The position numbers and the translations under genes were made by a program. Source: Gemmatales bacterium (GTDB taxonomy: Bacteria > Planctomycetota > Planctomycetia > Gemmatales > HRBIN36). From it: 40,389 nt of DNA. Numbering within the stretch: position 1 is the first letter of the stretch; each line of letters begins with the position of its first letter. The stretch covers positions 1 through 40,389 of the forward strand of contig JANWWR010000158.1 in NCBI GenBank assembly GCA_025055835.1, in the 5' to 3' direction. Of the stretch, positions 1 through 7,945 are shown piece by piece. The notes under the pieces were generated by a model, which did not search any database, was not told the DNA's origin, and was given only the letters and a program-made list of their open reading frames with translations.

Positions 1-531
1 ATGCTCACCGGGCCGATGCGCGACCGCTTCAAGATGCACGAGCATCTGGAGTTCTACAGCGTCGAGGAATTGGCCCAGATCATCACCATCAATGCCCGCA
101 AACTCAACGTGCCGATCACCCCGGAAGCAGCGATGGAACTGGCCTCCCGCAGCCGAGGCACGCCCCGCATCGCCAACACCCGATTGTGGTGGGCACGCTA
201 CTACGCCACCAGCGAGGGCGATGGCACGATCACTCTGGACGTCTGCAAAGCGGCCCTGGAGATGTCCGGCGTGGACACGCTTGGTCTGGACAAGCAGGAC
301 CGGCGGTATCTCGAAACGCTGATCGGCGTCTTTGAGGGCGGCCCGACCGGCGTCGAAGCTCTGGCCGCCACGATGAATCTCGCTCAGGACACCCTGGCCG
401 ACGAGATCGAACCCTATCTGCTGCGGGAACAACTCATCGTCCGCACGCCCCGGGGCCGAGTCGCCACCCGGAAGGCCTATGCCCATTTGCAGCGGAATCC
501 GCCTCCAGCGGCCGGCATGCTCTTCGAGTGA
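1..531 (+). CDS. ruvB: Holliday junction branch migration helicase RuvB, C-terminal part (5' end outside window)
   Basis: RuvB is the hexameric AAA+ motor that drives Holliday junction branch migration together with RuvA, before RuvC resolution. The visible 176 residues match the end of the protein. They begin in the sensor-1/arginine-finger area (LTGPMRDRF), continue through the small AAA+ lid with the sensor-2 motif RGTPRIAN (about residues 52-59), and finish with the winged-helix domain (GGPTGVEALAATMN, then EPYLLREQLI and RTPRGRVAT). The ATG at base 1 is an internal Met: roughly the first half, including Walker A and B, lies upstream of the window. A short Pro-rich tail ends in GMLFE. Function is known from the family and the match is clear. 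The ruvA/ruvC context cannot be seen. Confidence 0.95.
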   Translation: MLTGPMRDRFKMHEHLEFYSVEELAQIITINARKLNVPITPEAAMELASRSRGTPRIANTRLWWARYYATSEGDGTITLDVCKAALEMSGVDTLGLDKQDRRYLETLIGVFEGGPTGVEALAATMNLAQDTLADEIEPYLLREQLIVRTPRGRVATRKAYAHLQRNPPPAAGMLFE

Positions 532-607
532 ACGCCAGTCGCCAGTTCGGCCCGCTTCCCCATTCGATCCGCTTGCTTGCCATTGTTCACGTTCCTAGTG
601 TGACTTC

Positions 608-1645
608 ATGATCCGCTCCGAGAACGCAAGCATGGTGCGACTGACCGTCAACGGGCAACCGCTCGTGCTGCCATGGCAGCCCACGGTCGCCGATCTTCTC
701 GACCATCTTCACCTGGACCGTCGCCGGGTCGCCGTCGAAGTGAATCGGGAACTGGTTCCGCGAACCGTCCATGAAGAGCGCCGGCTGTCGGATGGGGACG
801 TGGTTGAGATTGTCACCCTCGTCGGCGGCGGCGAGGAATGGGACAAGCCCTTGCGCATCGGTAAACATGCTTTCCGCAGCCGACTGATCACCGGCACGGG
901 CAAGTATGCCTCCTATGAACTGATGCGGGCCTGTCTGGAAGCGTCGGGATCGGAAGTGATCACGGTGGCGGTGCGTCGGGAACGGCTTTTTGATTCAGAA
1001 GGCCGAAACATCCTCGACTTCATCGACATGAATCGGTACACGATCTTGCCCAACACCGCCGGTTGCTATACCGCCGAGGACGCCATCCGCCACGCCCTTC
1101 TCGGGCGGGAGATTCTGGCTGGTTACGACAACCCCGGAGCGGGCTGGGTCAAACTCGAATGCCTGGGCGATCCCAAGACGCTGCTACCCGATCCCATCGC
1201 GACCCTGCAAGCCACCGAGCGGCTGGTCAAGGAGGGCTTCGAGGTGCTGGTGTACACCAGCGATGATCCAATCATGGCCCGTCGGCTCAAGGAGGCGGGT
1301 GCGGCTAGCGTAATGCCCGCCGGCAGTCCTATCGGCAGCGGTCAGGGCGTGCTCAATCCCAACAGCATCAAGATCATTCTGGAGTATCTGAAGGAGGGCG
1401 ACCCGGATTATCCCGTCATCATTGACGCCGGGGTAGGCACGGCCAGCGACGTCACGATCGCGATGGAACTCGGCTGCGACGGCGTGCTCCTGAACACCGG
1501 CATCGCCCATGCCCGCAATCCGCTCCTGATGGCCCATGCCATGCGTCACGCCTGTGAAGCCGGTCGCATGGCCTATCTCGCCGGTCGCATCCCGAAACGC
1601 CGCTATGCCTCGGCCAGCAGTCCGCTCGAAGGTCTGATCGAATGA
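608..1645 (+). CDS. thiG: Fused sulfur carrier ThiS - thiazole synthase ThiG
   Basis: This gene makes the thiazole half of thiamin. Residues 9-75 form a ThiS ubiquitin-like carrier ([11 protein letters not shown] ... [10 protein letters not shown]). Residues 78-345 form ThiG, the TIM-barrel thiazole synthase that condenses deoxyxylulose phosphate, dehydroglycine and ThiS-borne sulfur. ThiG landmarks are the TGTGKY loop, the conserved [14 protein letters not shown]182 in VKLE (the position of the imine-forming lysine), and GSPIGSGQG near the phosphate site. The frame is continuous across the junction, so the Gly-Gly end that free ThiS needs for thiocarboxylation is internal (G73-G75, then EEW). 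Start is uncertain: ATG 608 or ATG 632, the latter fitting free ThiS proteins better; neither has a strong Shine-Dalgarno. No TPP riboswitch-like sequence is visible upstream (532-607). Confidence 0.93.
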   Translation: MIRSENASMVRLTVNGQPLVLPWQPTVADLLDHLHLDRRRVAVEVNRELVPRTVHEERRLSDGDVVEIVTLVGGGEEWDKPLRIGKHAFRSRLITGTGKYASYELMRACLEASGSEVITVAVRRERLFDSEGRNILDFIDMNRYTILPNTAGCYTAEDAIRHALLGREILAGYDNPGAGWVKLECLGDPKTLLPDPIATLQATERLVKEGFEVLVYTSDDPIMARRLKEAGAASVMPAGSPIGSGQGVLNPNSIKIILEYLKEGDPDYPVIIDAGVGTASDVTIAMELGCDGVLLNTGIAHARNPLLMAHAMRHACEAGRMAYLAGRIPKRRYASASSPLEGLIE

Positions 1646-1673
1646 CCGGGCATTCAGACGGAACCGGCTCCAA

Positions 1674-2798
1674 TCACTGCTTGCCAAGAACCGTCTGAAG
1701 CGACGAAGCGGCTTGAGCCAGATCCGGAGTCGTTTGATTGAGACAACGCAACGCTTCTTGCAGGGATTCTTGTTGTCTGCCGAGGAAGGGCACCGCCTCT
1801 CCGGGCTTGGGCGGATACGGAACGAGTTCGGCGACGATGGCCTGCATCAATTCGGGGAGACCTTCGCCGGTCAAGGCGGAAACTGACAGTCCTGACGGAT
1901 GCCAGGCGGCGGGGAGATCGGCCTTGTTGATGACGGTCAATTTCCGAACCGCCGGGGCTGACGGTCTGGATGATTCCGTCTCAAGCGGTTCGGGGCAGGT
2001 GCGATCCAGGACCTCAACCATCAGGTCGGCAGCGGTTCGGGTTTGCATGGCTCGAGCGACGCCTTCGGATTCGATCATGTCCGTGGCTTCCCGGATGCCG
2101 GCAGTGTCCACGAGTTCGACCGGCCAGCCGTCGAAAGCCGTCAAGCTGCTGACCACGTCCCGCGTGGTTCCCGGGATCGGCGAAGTGATCGCTCGCGGAT
2201 AGCCGAGCAGGGCGTTGACCAGACTGCTTTTGCCGACGTTCGGCCGACCGGAGAACACCACTCGCCACGGCTTCGTCAGGTGCAAACCGACCTCGGCATG
2301 GCGCAGCACTTCTTCGAGTTGGAAGCGAGCCGACTCGCAGCGACCGGCTTGCAGGTCATCAAGGATTCGGGACACAGCCTGTTCCAAGGCCCCGTGGACC
2401 TGATCCAGAAGGATCGCCGCCGTGCGAAGCGTCAGGGCCTCGGACAGAGCCTCAACAGCGGCAGCTTGAATCGAACGGGGAAATTGTCGGCGGGTCCACT
2501 CCCGCCAGTCGGTTTCCTGCACACCGCAGCGTCGCAGTTGCTCGAGAATCCATTCCGTAATCGCCGGTCCGCCGTGGCATTGCACCTCGTAGTAGCCTTC
2601 CTGGCGGACCAGCACCACGGTATCGCCCGGTTGTTCGCCGAACTGGCCCACGGCCACGGTACGCCCCCAAGGGCCGCGGAAAAGACGACGCAGCGTCCGT
2701 TCCGCATCGGGACCACCGACAGCGATCACGGCGATGGCTCCCGTGCCTCGTGGCGTGAGCTGTGCCATCCAAGTGATGTCGTCTGAAGCCATTGGCAC
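1674..2798 (-). CDS. MnmE/TrmE-like GTPase, shortened, no C-terminal Cys motif
   Basis: MnmE with MnmG modifies the wobble uridine (cmnm5U) of certain tRNAs. This 374-residue protein has the family order: a reduced tetrahydrofolate-binding N-domain (TPRGTGAIAVIAVGGPDA, about 15-32; CHGGPAI, 74-80), helices, then an embedded Ras-like G domain. The G domain has G1 GRPNVGKSS (184-192), G2 near PGTTRD (209-214), G3 DTAG (231-234), G4 NKAD (291-294) and G5 SAL (307-309). The family is usually about 450 residues and ends in a conserved C-[IV]-G-K motif whose Cys is needed for tRNA modification. Here the end reads TVLGKQ, with no Cys. The start is GTG 2798 (GGAG about 10 bases upstream) or ATG 2792. 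The gene converges on thiSG. It may be a true but divergent MnmE or a paralogue with another role. Confidence 0.8.
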   Translation of the reverse strand: MPMASDDITWMAQLTPRGTGAIAVIAVGGPDAERTLRRLFRGPWGRTVAVGQFGEQPGDTVVLVRQEGYYEVQCHGGPAITEWILEQLRRCGVQETDWREWTRRQFPRSIQAAAVEALSEALTLRTAAILLDQVHGALEQAVSRILDDLQAGRCESARFQLEEVLRHAEVGLHLTKPWRVVFSGRPNVGKSSLVNALLGYPRAITSPIPGTTRDVVSSLTAFDGWPVELVDTAGIREATDMIESEGVARAMQTRTAADLMVEVLDRTCPEPLETESSRPSAPAVRKLTVINKADLPAAWHPSGLSVSALTGEGLPELMQAIVAELVPYPPKPGEAVPFLGRQQESLQEALRCLNQTTPDLAQAASSLQTVLGKQ

Positions 2799-2846
2799 CG
2801 GCTGCTTGCTCCGTTACGATGAAGCGGCATCCGAGCGAGAGCGAAC
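2799..2846. promoter_or_regulatory. Short divergent intergenic region (MnmE-like / crotonase)
   Basis: Only 48 bases separate the two divergent start codons, so promoters for both must lie here or inside the opposite gene. A TACGAT at 2815-2820 is a partial -10 match for the plus-strand gene. No convincing -35 is visible. Confidence 0.25.
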
Positions 2847-3617
2847 ATGGGTTCTTTACTCCTGATCGAACGACGCGGCCATGCAGCGTTCCTGACGCTG
2901 AACCATCCCGAACGGCGGAACGCTCTATCCCGGGCCATGCTGGAGGCCCTGCGGTCGGCCCTGGCGGAGGTCGAGGCCGATCCGAGTGTGCGGGTCGTCG
3001 TCCTTCGCGCCGCGGGCAGCGTGTTCAGCTCCGGCCATGATCTGCGAGAGTTGGCCGGTTGCAGCCGGGAAGAAGCAGCGTCGTTGTTTCAATTGTGTTC
3101 CGAGGTCATGGAGGCGATTCGGCGGCTGCGTTGTCCGGTCATCGCCCAGGTGCAGGGGTTGGCCACGGCGGCGGGCTGCCAACTGGCGGCGACCTGCGAT
3201 CTGGTGGTCGCCTCCGAGGAGGCCCGGTTCGCCACGCCGGGAGTCAAGATCGGCCTGTTCTGCACGACACCGGCCGTTGCCCTGGCTCGGGCCGTGCCGA
3301 CCAAACTGGCTATGGAAATGCTCCTGACCGGCGAGCCGATTGACGCCGTCACGGCACACCGGGCCGGGTTGGTCAACCGGGTCGTCCCTGCCGACCGCCT
3401 CGAAGCGACCACGTTGGAACTGGCCGAGAAAATCGCTTCCGCAAGTCCCCGGGTCGTGGCCCTGGGCAAGCGAGCCTTTTACGATCAACTGGGCAAGCCC
3501 TCGGCGGAGGCCTATGCCCTGACCTGTCCGATTATGAGCGACAACGCACTTCTGCCCTCGGCCCAGGAAGGCATTCGCGCCTTTCTTGAAAAACGCGCTC
3601 CGCAATGGCCCGAATGA
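2847..3617 (+). CDS. Crotonase-fold (enoyl-CoA hydratase/isomerase family) protein lacking both catalytic Glu
   Basis: A 256-residue crotonase-superfamily protein. The fold is clear: NHPERRNALS (about 19-28), SSGHDL oxyanion loop (61-66), AAGCQLAATCDLVVAS (108-123) and the C-terminal helical region. In enoyl-CoA hydratases the acid/base residues are two glutamates. Here the first is Q112 (GCQLA rather than GCELA) and the second is G132 (TPGVKIG rather than PEVxxG). The pattern SSGHDL plus FATPGVKIGLFC resembles the ECHDC3-like branch, whose substrate is not established. It is therefore unlikely to be a standard hydratase; isomerase, hydrolase or non-catalytic CoA binding are open. It stands alone, converging on the ABC operon and separated from the beta-oxidation pair at 8.9-12.2 kb. 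Confidence 0.85.
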   Translation: MGSLLLIERRGHAAFLTLNHPERRNALSRAMLEALRSALAEVEADPSVRVVVLRAAGSVFSSGHDLRELAGCSREEAASLFQLCSEVMEAIRRLRCPVIAQVQGLATAAGCQLAATCDLVVASEEARFATPGVKIGLFCTTPAVALARAVPTKLAMEMLLTGEPIDAVTAHRAGLVNRVVPADRLEATTLELAEKIASASPRVVALGKRAFYDQLGKPSAEAYALTCPIMSDNALLPSAQEGIRAFLEKRAPQWPE

Positions 3618-3652
3618 GATGTGTCGTAAGGGAAAACCGATGCGGGAGGCGA

Positions 3653-4459
3653 TCAGCCGCCAAACGCACTGTAGCGACGCAACCCGGCCTGGTAGAGAAT
3701 CCGGGCCAAGCCGATGAAGAACACAGTCCATGCCGCCTGAGCGATCAAGCCGTGAACCAGTTCCCATCCACTGATCCGGCCAACGAAAACTGCTGCGGGA
3801 AAGTAGGCCAGATACTGGAACGGCAGGAGCTTCAAGACATCCGCCCACGGCTCGGGCAGCAAATCGAGCGGGAACATCTGCCCCGATACGAAGTAATTGA
3901 TCGCCCCGACGACGTACATCACTGAGGTCACTTCGAGAGTCCAGAACCCGACCATGCCCACGCACACTTCCACGAAAAAGCCGAGCAGAAACGACATGAG
4001 CAGACTGGCGATGTAGCCGGCCAGCACCATCGGCTCCGGCAGTCCGTCAAAGAAGCCGCGACACAGGTAAAACAGCAAGGCGTAGGGCAGCGCGGCTGTG
4101 GTGATATAGGCCACCTTGTGCGCGCCGCGGTAGGCGAGCAGATAGGCGTGCATGTCAATGGGTTGGAGCAAGTATTTCTTCAGGTTGCCGTCGCGGATAT
4201 CCCGGGCAATGCCCGCCGCCAGACCGGGCATGCTGGAAAACATCCGGCTGATGTGGATGACCAGCAGGTAAGCGATCATCATCCGGTAGCTGTAGCCGTT
4301 CAGCTCGTCCTGCCCGGAGCCGACGTAGATCGCCTGCCACAATAGAATCGTCGTGATCATCGGCAAAAAACGCAGAAAGGTGGCCAGGAAAAAGTCGGCC
4401 CGGTAGGTCAATCGTTCCGTGAGCGACACGCGGAAGATTTTGAGATACTTGCCGATCAT
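3653..4459 (-). CDS. ABC-2 family transporter permease
   Basis: A 268-residue integral membrane protein with about six hydrophobic segments (near residues 22-45, 60-78, 115-135, 143-170, 175-200 and 230-255). It resembles the ABC-2 family formerly called DUF990: the N-terminal IGKYLKIFRVSLTERLTYR, the cytosolic loop IARDIRDGNLKKYLLQPID and the SGQMFPLDLLP segment. It would form the membrane channel of an exporter driven by the ATPase encoded just upstream. The two genes overlap by four bases (4456-4459, ATGA type), so translation is probably coupled. Related systems usually carry two different permease genes; only one is present here, so the channel may be a homodimer or a partner may lie elsewhere. 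The substrate is unknown. Confidence 0.85.
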   Translation of the reverse strand: MIGKYLKIFRVSLTERLTYRADFFLATFLRFLPMITTILLWQAIYVGSGQDELNGYSYRMMIAYLLVIHISRMFSSMPGLAAGIARDIRDGNLKKYLLQPIDMHAYLLAYRGAHKVAYITTAALPYALLFYLCRGFFDGLPEPMVLAGYIASLLMSFLLGFFVEVCVGMVGFWTLEVTSVMYVVGAINYFVSGQMFPLDLLPEPWADVLKLLPFQYLAYFPAAVFVGRISGWELVHGLIAQAAWTVFFIGLARILYQAGLRRYSAFGG

Positions 4460-5523
4460 GTCCGCGGGCGGTCCTCGGTCAAGGCGTCGTCATTGGTTCC
4501 CAGTTGTTCTTCCGCGGCATCATCGGCATCGGAGTCTGAGGGATCGGATTGCGCTCCCTCCTGGAATACGCGGGCGATGACCTGATCGAGCGGCGGGTCC
4601 TGCACGCTCATATCGACCACGGTGTACCGCTCCAGGATTGAACTGAGGATTTCCGAGACCCGACCCCGTTCCACGCGGAGGTCCGCCGCCGGTCCCTGTC
4701 CGTTCTGCACCTCGCCGAAGCGGCCCAGTTCCGGCGGTACGCCGTCGGCAAAGCGAAGTTTGATGACCTTCGTCTGTCCGAATTGTTCGACGATTCCGCT
4801 CAGCGCTCCGTCATAGATCAGCCGTCCGTGATTGATGATGAGGACCCGCGAGCACAGCGCTTCCACGTCCCGCATGTAGTGGCTGGTCAGGAGCATGGTC
4901 ACGCCGCGAGTCCGGTTGTATTCCCGCAGACAGCGCTGGATGGTGGCCTGGGCGACGACGTCCAGGCCGATGGTCGGTTCATCGAGCAGGAGCAATTCCG
5001 GCCGATGCAACAAGGCGGCGATGAGTTCCATCTTCATCCGCTCGCCCAGGGACAATTCTCGCACCGGCTGACGGAGCAAACCTTGGACGCCGAACAGCTC
5101 GGTCAGTTCGCTCACAGTCCGCTCGAACTGCTGCCTGGGGATCGAATAGATTTCCCGGTGCAGATGGAAGCTGTCCAGGGCGGGCAGATCCCACCAGAGT
5201 TGGTTTTTCTGGCCCATGACCAGCGAGAAGCGTCGGCGAAAGGCATCGGCCCGCTCCCAGGGCACATGGCCCAGCACGACGGCTTGGCCGCTGGTCGGAT
5301 AGATCAGACCGGAGAGCATTTTGAGCGTCGTCGTCTTGCCCGCTCCGTTAGGCCCCAGGAAGGCGACGATCTCGCCAGGCTCAATGTCGAAACTGACGTC
5401 CTGGACGGCACGGACTTCCTTGTACTCGCGAAAGAACAATCCCCGCAAGGCCCCAAGAAAGCCCTCCTTCTTCTGAAAAACCCGGTAGGTCTTGGACAGA
5501 TTCCGTGCGGAGATTACGGACAT
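4456..5523 (-). CDS. ABC transporter ATP-binding protein with acidic C-terminal tail
   Basis: Nucleotide-binding subunit (355 residues) of the ABC-2 exporter. Seen in order: a long family-specific insertion before the core beta strands (about 15-37), Walker A GPNGAGKTT (57-65), Q-loop region MGQKNQLWW (103-111), signature LSLGE (157-161), Walker B LLLLDE (177-182), D-loop and switch His in TSH (213-215). The WWDLPALDSFHLHREIY stretch is typical of ATPases paired with the DUF990-type permease. After about residue 230 comes a regulatory domain, ending in a strongly acidic tail (DPSDSDADDAAEEQ) that looks disordered. The gene lies 51 bases downstream of the pxpC-like gene and overlaps the permease by four bases. 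Export direction is inferred from family; the substrate is not evident. Confidence 0.9.
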   Translation of the reverse strand: MSVISARNLSKTYRVFQKKEGFLGALRGLFFREYKEVRAVQDVSFDIEPGEIVAFLGPNGAGKTTTLKMLSGLIYPTSGQAVVLGHVPWERADAFRRRFSLVMGQKNQLWWDLPALDSFHLHREIYSIPRQQFERTVSELTELFGVQGLLRQPVRELSLGERMKMELIAALLHRPELLLLDEPTIGLDVVAQATIQRCLREYNRTRGVTMLLTSHYMRDVEALCSRVLIINHGRLIYDGALSGIVEQFGQTKVIKLRFADGVPPELGRFGEVQNGQGPAADLRVERGRVSEILSSILERYTVVDMSVQDPPLDQVIARVFQEGAQSDPSDSDADDAAEEQLGTNDDALTEDRPRT

Positions 5524-5574
5524 ATCGTCATTTTATCCGGCTCTCTCTTGCATCGTTTCATGGTCAGCGATGTT

Positions 5575-6474
5575 TCAGCCGTCCCAGGTAGTCAGCAGGC
5601 GTTGGACCCAGGCATTCATTTCCCTTCGGGCCTGATGAGAGGCAGCTTCAGCCGAGGCAAGGTCAGACAACTCGAAGGCAACCTCGTCGCCGGGCCGAAG
5701 TTGAGCGAGTTTATCGAGATCGGCCGAAATCACGTGGGCCAACCGCGGATAGCCGCCGATGGTCTGGGCATCCACGCCGAGGACGATGATCTCGCCGCCC
5801 TGAGTAGCCTGCACTACACCGGGACAGACCGGGGCCGAGGGCAGGTCCAGGGGAGTCTGGAGAAGGTTTGGCCCGCGTAATCGCAGCCCCATGCGGTTCG
5901 ATGCCGACGTGACCCGCCAAGGAACCTGAAGCAGTTTCTCTCCCGCCAGCGGAAAGTGAGGACCGGGTAAGATGCGGAGGCGGTTCAGGTCCGCGGGCAG
6001 CCAGCGCATGTCAGGAACGAAACGGCATCGGCTTGCGGAGACCGGGCAACTGAGATTCACACCTTCCGCAAGGGGTTCCAGGGCCGAGCGGCTGTCCAGG
6101 ACCATCGGCGACTCGAAGCCGCCATGCACGCACAGATAGCCGCGTTGGCCTTGCTCGCAGACAGTGATTTCCAGCACGTCGCCTGAGTGAACCTGGAACG
6201 TTCTCCCAACGACGACCGGCTTGCCGCTGAGAACAGCGTGAAAGTGGGCGCCGGCAAGGACGCAATGATGTTCCTCGGTTGCTTCGAGCAGTGGTCCGGC
6301 CAGGGCAAACTCCAGGGCGACGGCTCCGGAAGCATTGCCGACCAGGGCGTTGCCCAAGACATAGGACCAGCGATCCGCGGCCCCGCCCAATGGCACCCCG
6401 CGATGCCGATGCCCGGGCCGACCTGGATCGACCAGCAAGGAACAACTGCCGGGGCGAAGAACACGGAAGCCCAT
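5575..6474 (-). CDS. pxpC: PxpC/KipA-like biotin-dependent carboxyltransferase family protein (5-oxoprolinase subunit C type)
   Basis: The 299 residues match the family of 5-oxoprolinase subunit C (PxpC, KipA, AHS2 domain). Landmarks are the N-terminal VLRPGSCSLLVDPGRPGHRH, the VPLGGAADR segment (27-35), SNRMG (192-196), APVCPGVVQ (214-222) and DAQTIGGYPR (235-244), followed by the terminal QLRPGDEVAF. In bacteria PxpA, PxpB and PxpC together hydrolyse 5-oxoproline using ATP. Here neither pxpA nor pxpB is adjacent, so the protein may work with partners encoded elsewhere or have another substrate. It begins 11 bases after bcp and 51 bases precede the ABC ATPase, so all four minus-strand genes probably share a transcript. 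Confident for family, moderate for function. Confidence 0.82.
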   Translation of the reverse strand: MGFRVLRPGSCSLLVDPGRPGHRHRGVPLGGAADRWSYVLGNALVGNASGAVALEFALAGPLLEATEEHHCVLAGAHFHAVLSGKPVVVGRTFQVHSGDVLEITVCEQGQRGYLCVHGGFESPMVLDSRSALEPLAEGVNLSCPVSASRCRFVPDMRWLPADLNRLRILPGPHFPLAGEKLLQVPWRVTSASNRMGLRLRGPNLLQTPLDLPSAPVCPGVVQATQGGEIIVLGVDAQTIGGYPRLAHVISADLDKLAQLRPGDEVAFELSDLASAEAASHQARREMNAWVQRLLTTWDG

Positions 6475-6485
6475 CGGTCGGCCGA

Positions 6486-6959
6486 TCAGCCCTTCTCCGC
6501 CCGGATGGCTTCAAGGACGGCTTGCGGATGCGTCTCAGCCTTGGCGACCTTGGGCCAGTGCTTCTTGACCTTTCCATCCGGGCCGATCCAGACCGTTGAG
6601 CGGATGACGCCTTCGGTCTTCTTGCCGTACATCATCTTCTCGCCATAGGCCCCGTAGGCCTTCATCACCTTTTTGTCGGGATCGGCCAGGAGAATAAAGG
6701 GAAGCTTATGCTCCTCGGCGAAGCGCTGATGGGACTCGGTCGAGTCCGGCGAAATGCCGATGACGACAACACCAAGTTTCGTCAGCTCGTCCCAGTGGTC
6801 GCGGAAACCGCATGCCTCCTTGGTGCAGCCCGGCGTGTTGTCCCGCGGATAGAAGTACACGACCACATCCTTGCCTTTGAACTGCTTCAGCTCCACGACC
6901 TGATTGTTGGCGTCCTTGAGCTTGAAGGCGGGAGCCGCTTTGCCGACTTCGATTGCCAT
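6486..6959 (-). CDS. bcp: Thioredoxin-dependent thiol peroxidase (BCP/PrxQ)
   Basis: A 157-residue peroxiredoxin that reduces hydrogen peroxide and organic peroxides with electrons from thioredoxin. The peroxidatic C45 lies in NTPGCTKEAC and the resolving C50 five residues later, the arrangement of atypical two-Cys BCP/PrxQ enzymes. The fold is complete: GKAAPAF at the N-terminus, FYPRDNTPG active-site loop, GISPDS, and IRSTVWIGPDGKV near the end. An in-frame extension to 7031 exists, but ATG 6959 is preferred because homologues begin there and GGGGGA lies nine bases upstream. No signal peptide, so cytoplasmic. It heads the minus-strand run bcp, pxpC-like, ABC ATPase and permease. It is divergent from the sigma factor gene. 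Confidence 0.95.
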   Translation of the reverse strand: MAIEVGKAAPAFKLKDANNQVVELKQFKGKDVVVYFYPRDNTPGCTKEACGFRDHWDELTKLGVVVIGISPDSTESHQRFAEEHKLPFILLADPDKKVMKAYGAYGEKMMYGKKTEGVIRSTVWIGPDGKVKKHWPKVAKAETHPQAVLEAIRAEKG

Positions 6960-7036
6960 ACCCCTTATTCCCCCACGCTTTTCGGAACCATGTCTGTGAG
7001 CATGATAGCAGGCCGCGCGATCCGACGGCATTCGCC

Positions 7037-7067
7037 TTGACGGCCGATTTTTTCTGGCTAGGATAAT
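7037..7067 (+). promoter_or_regulatory. Candidate sigma-70 type promoter for the sigma factor gene
   Basis: TTGACG (7037-7042) and GATAAT (7062-7067) are separated by 19 bases, each one mismatch from consensus. They face the sigma factor gene starting at 7117. The spacer is slightly long. The -10 element is the first unit of the 9-bp tandem repeat at 7062-7088. Confidence 0.4.
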
Positions 7068-7088
7068 TTGGACGATTTGGACGATTTA
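7062..7088 (+). repeat. Three tandem 9-bp units at the sigma factor promoter
   Basis: The units GATAATTTG, GACGATTTG and GACGATTTA follow one another directly. They overlap the putative -10 and initial transcribed region, 29 bases before the sigma factor start codon. Such direct repeats can be binding sites for a repressor or activator, here possibly autoregulatory. Confidence 0.6.
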
Positions 7089-7116
7089 TTTTCGACCCCA
7101 GTTCGGGAGCCTTGGC

Positions 7117-7902
7117 ATGAAGTCCACCAGCCGCCGTCGGATCGCTCCGGCCCTCGTCGAGGTGCCACGCCACGTTCGCCATCCCTCGTTTCGCCAGGCG
7201 GACGCAGAGCAACGGTACCACCCCGACGCCCCGTTGCCGCTCAGCGATCCAGATCTCAAGCACATGCCCGACGAAACCACGCGGGAACTCGCCATGCGGA
7301 TGCACTACGCCGCCTTCCGGGCTTCCGAGGAGCAATCGCTGGATTCGGCAAAATGGTGGCTGGCTCGGTATTACGATCTGCGAGACCGCATCGTGTTGGG
7401 AAATCGCAAGCTGGTCTATCGAGCAGTCCGCCAGCGGGCAGGCTTTTCTCCGTTTTCCGATGACTTGGCCGGCGATTGTCAGGTGGTTCTGCTCAAGGCC
7501 GTAGCCCTGTACAACCCGTGGCTGGGCATCCGCTTCAGCACTTATGCCTTTACCTGCATCCTGCGGGCCTTGGGTCGTCTCTGCCAGCGGTTGGCCTCCG
7601 ACCGGCTCATTCACTCGGTTCCCCTGGAGGTGATCGGCGAAGGGGAGGGCAAGCCGATGCGGGCGTCGGAGGTTTTCTCTCCCTCGTCGCAGCTGGCCTC
7701 GTTTCTGGCCCCGGAGCATCCGCTGCTTTCTGATCGCGAGAAAAGCATCCTGCGGCTTCGATTCGGGCTTGGAACTTCCCGCAGGCCGACGACCCTGGAA
7801 AACGTGGGCCGCAATCTGGGCCTGTCCAAGGAGCGCGTCCGACAAGTGCAGGCCAGCGCGCTGCGGAAACTGCGAATGGCCCTGACCGGTGCGGATGTAT
7901 AA
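7117..7902 (+). CDS. Sigma-70 family RNA polymerase sigma factor (non-ECF)
   Basis: A 261-residue sigma factor. Residues 88-160 resemble region 2 (LRDRIVLGNRKLVYRAV, then LAGDCQVVLLKAVALYNP and IRFSTYAFTCILRALGRL). Residues 204-256 are region 4 with a helix-turn-helix (LSDREKSILRLRFGL, then VGRNLGLSKERVRQVQ). Region 1.1 is absent and region 3 is very short. The usual aromatic TYATWWIRQ of primary sigma factors is replaced by TYAFTCILR, so it is an alternative factor, larger than ECF types and closer to the RpoD-like groups. GGGAG seven bases before ATG 7117 supports the start. The N-terminal 60 residues are basic and unassigned. The CarH-like regulator follows 43 bases later on the same strand, which suggests a functional pair. 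Target promoters are unknown. Confidence 0.88.
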   Translation: MKSTSRRRIAPALVEVPRHVRHPSFRQADAEQRYHPDAPLPLSDPDLKHMPDETTRELAMRMHYAAFRASEEQSLDSAKWWLARYYDLRDRIVLGNRKLVYRAVRQRAGFSPFSDDLAGDCQVVLLKAVALYNPWLGIRFSTYAFTCILRALGRLCQRLASDRLIHSVPLEVIGEGEGKPMRASEVFSPSSQLASFLAPEHPLLSDREKSILRLRFGLGTSRRPTTLENVGRNLGLSKERVRQVQASALRKLRMALTGADV

Positions 7903-7945
7903 TTGTCCCCTCACCGGATCGCCGACAGGATATTCTCCACCAACT

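Noticed and set aside
532..607. Possible TPP riboswitch before the ThiS-ThiG gene
   Set aside because: The conserved CTGAGA and ACCTGATCTGG-type elements are absent and the gap is too short.
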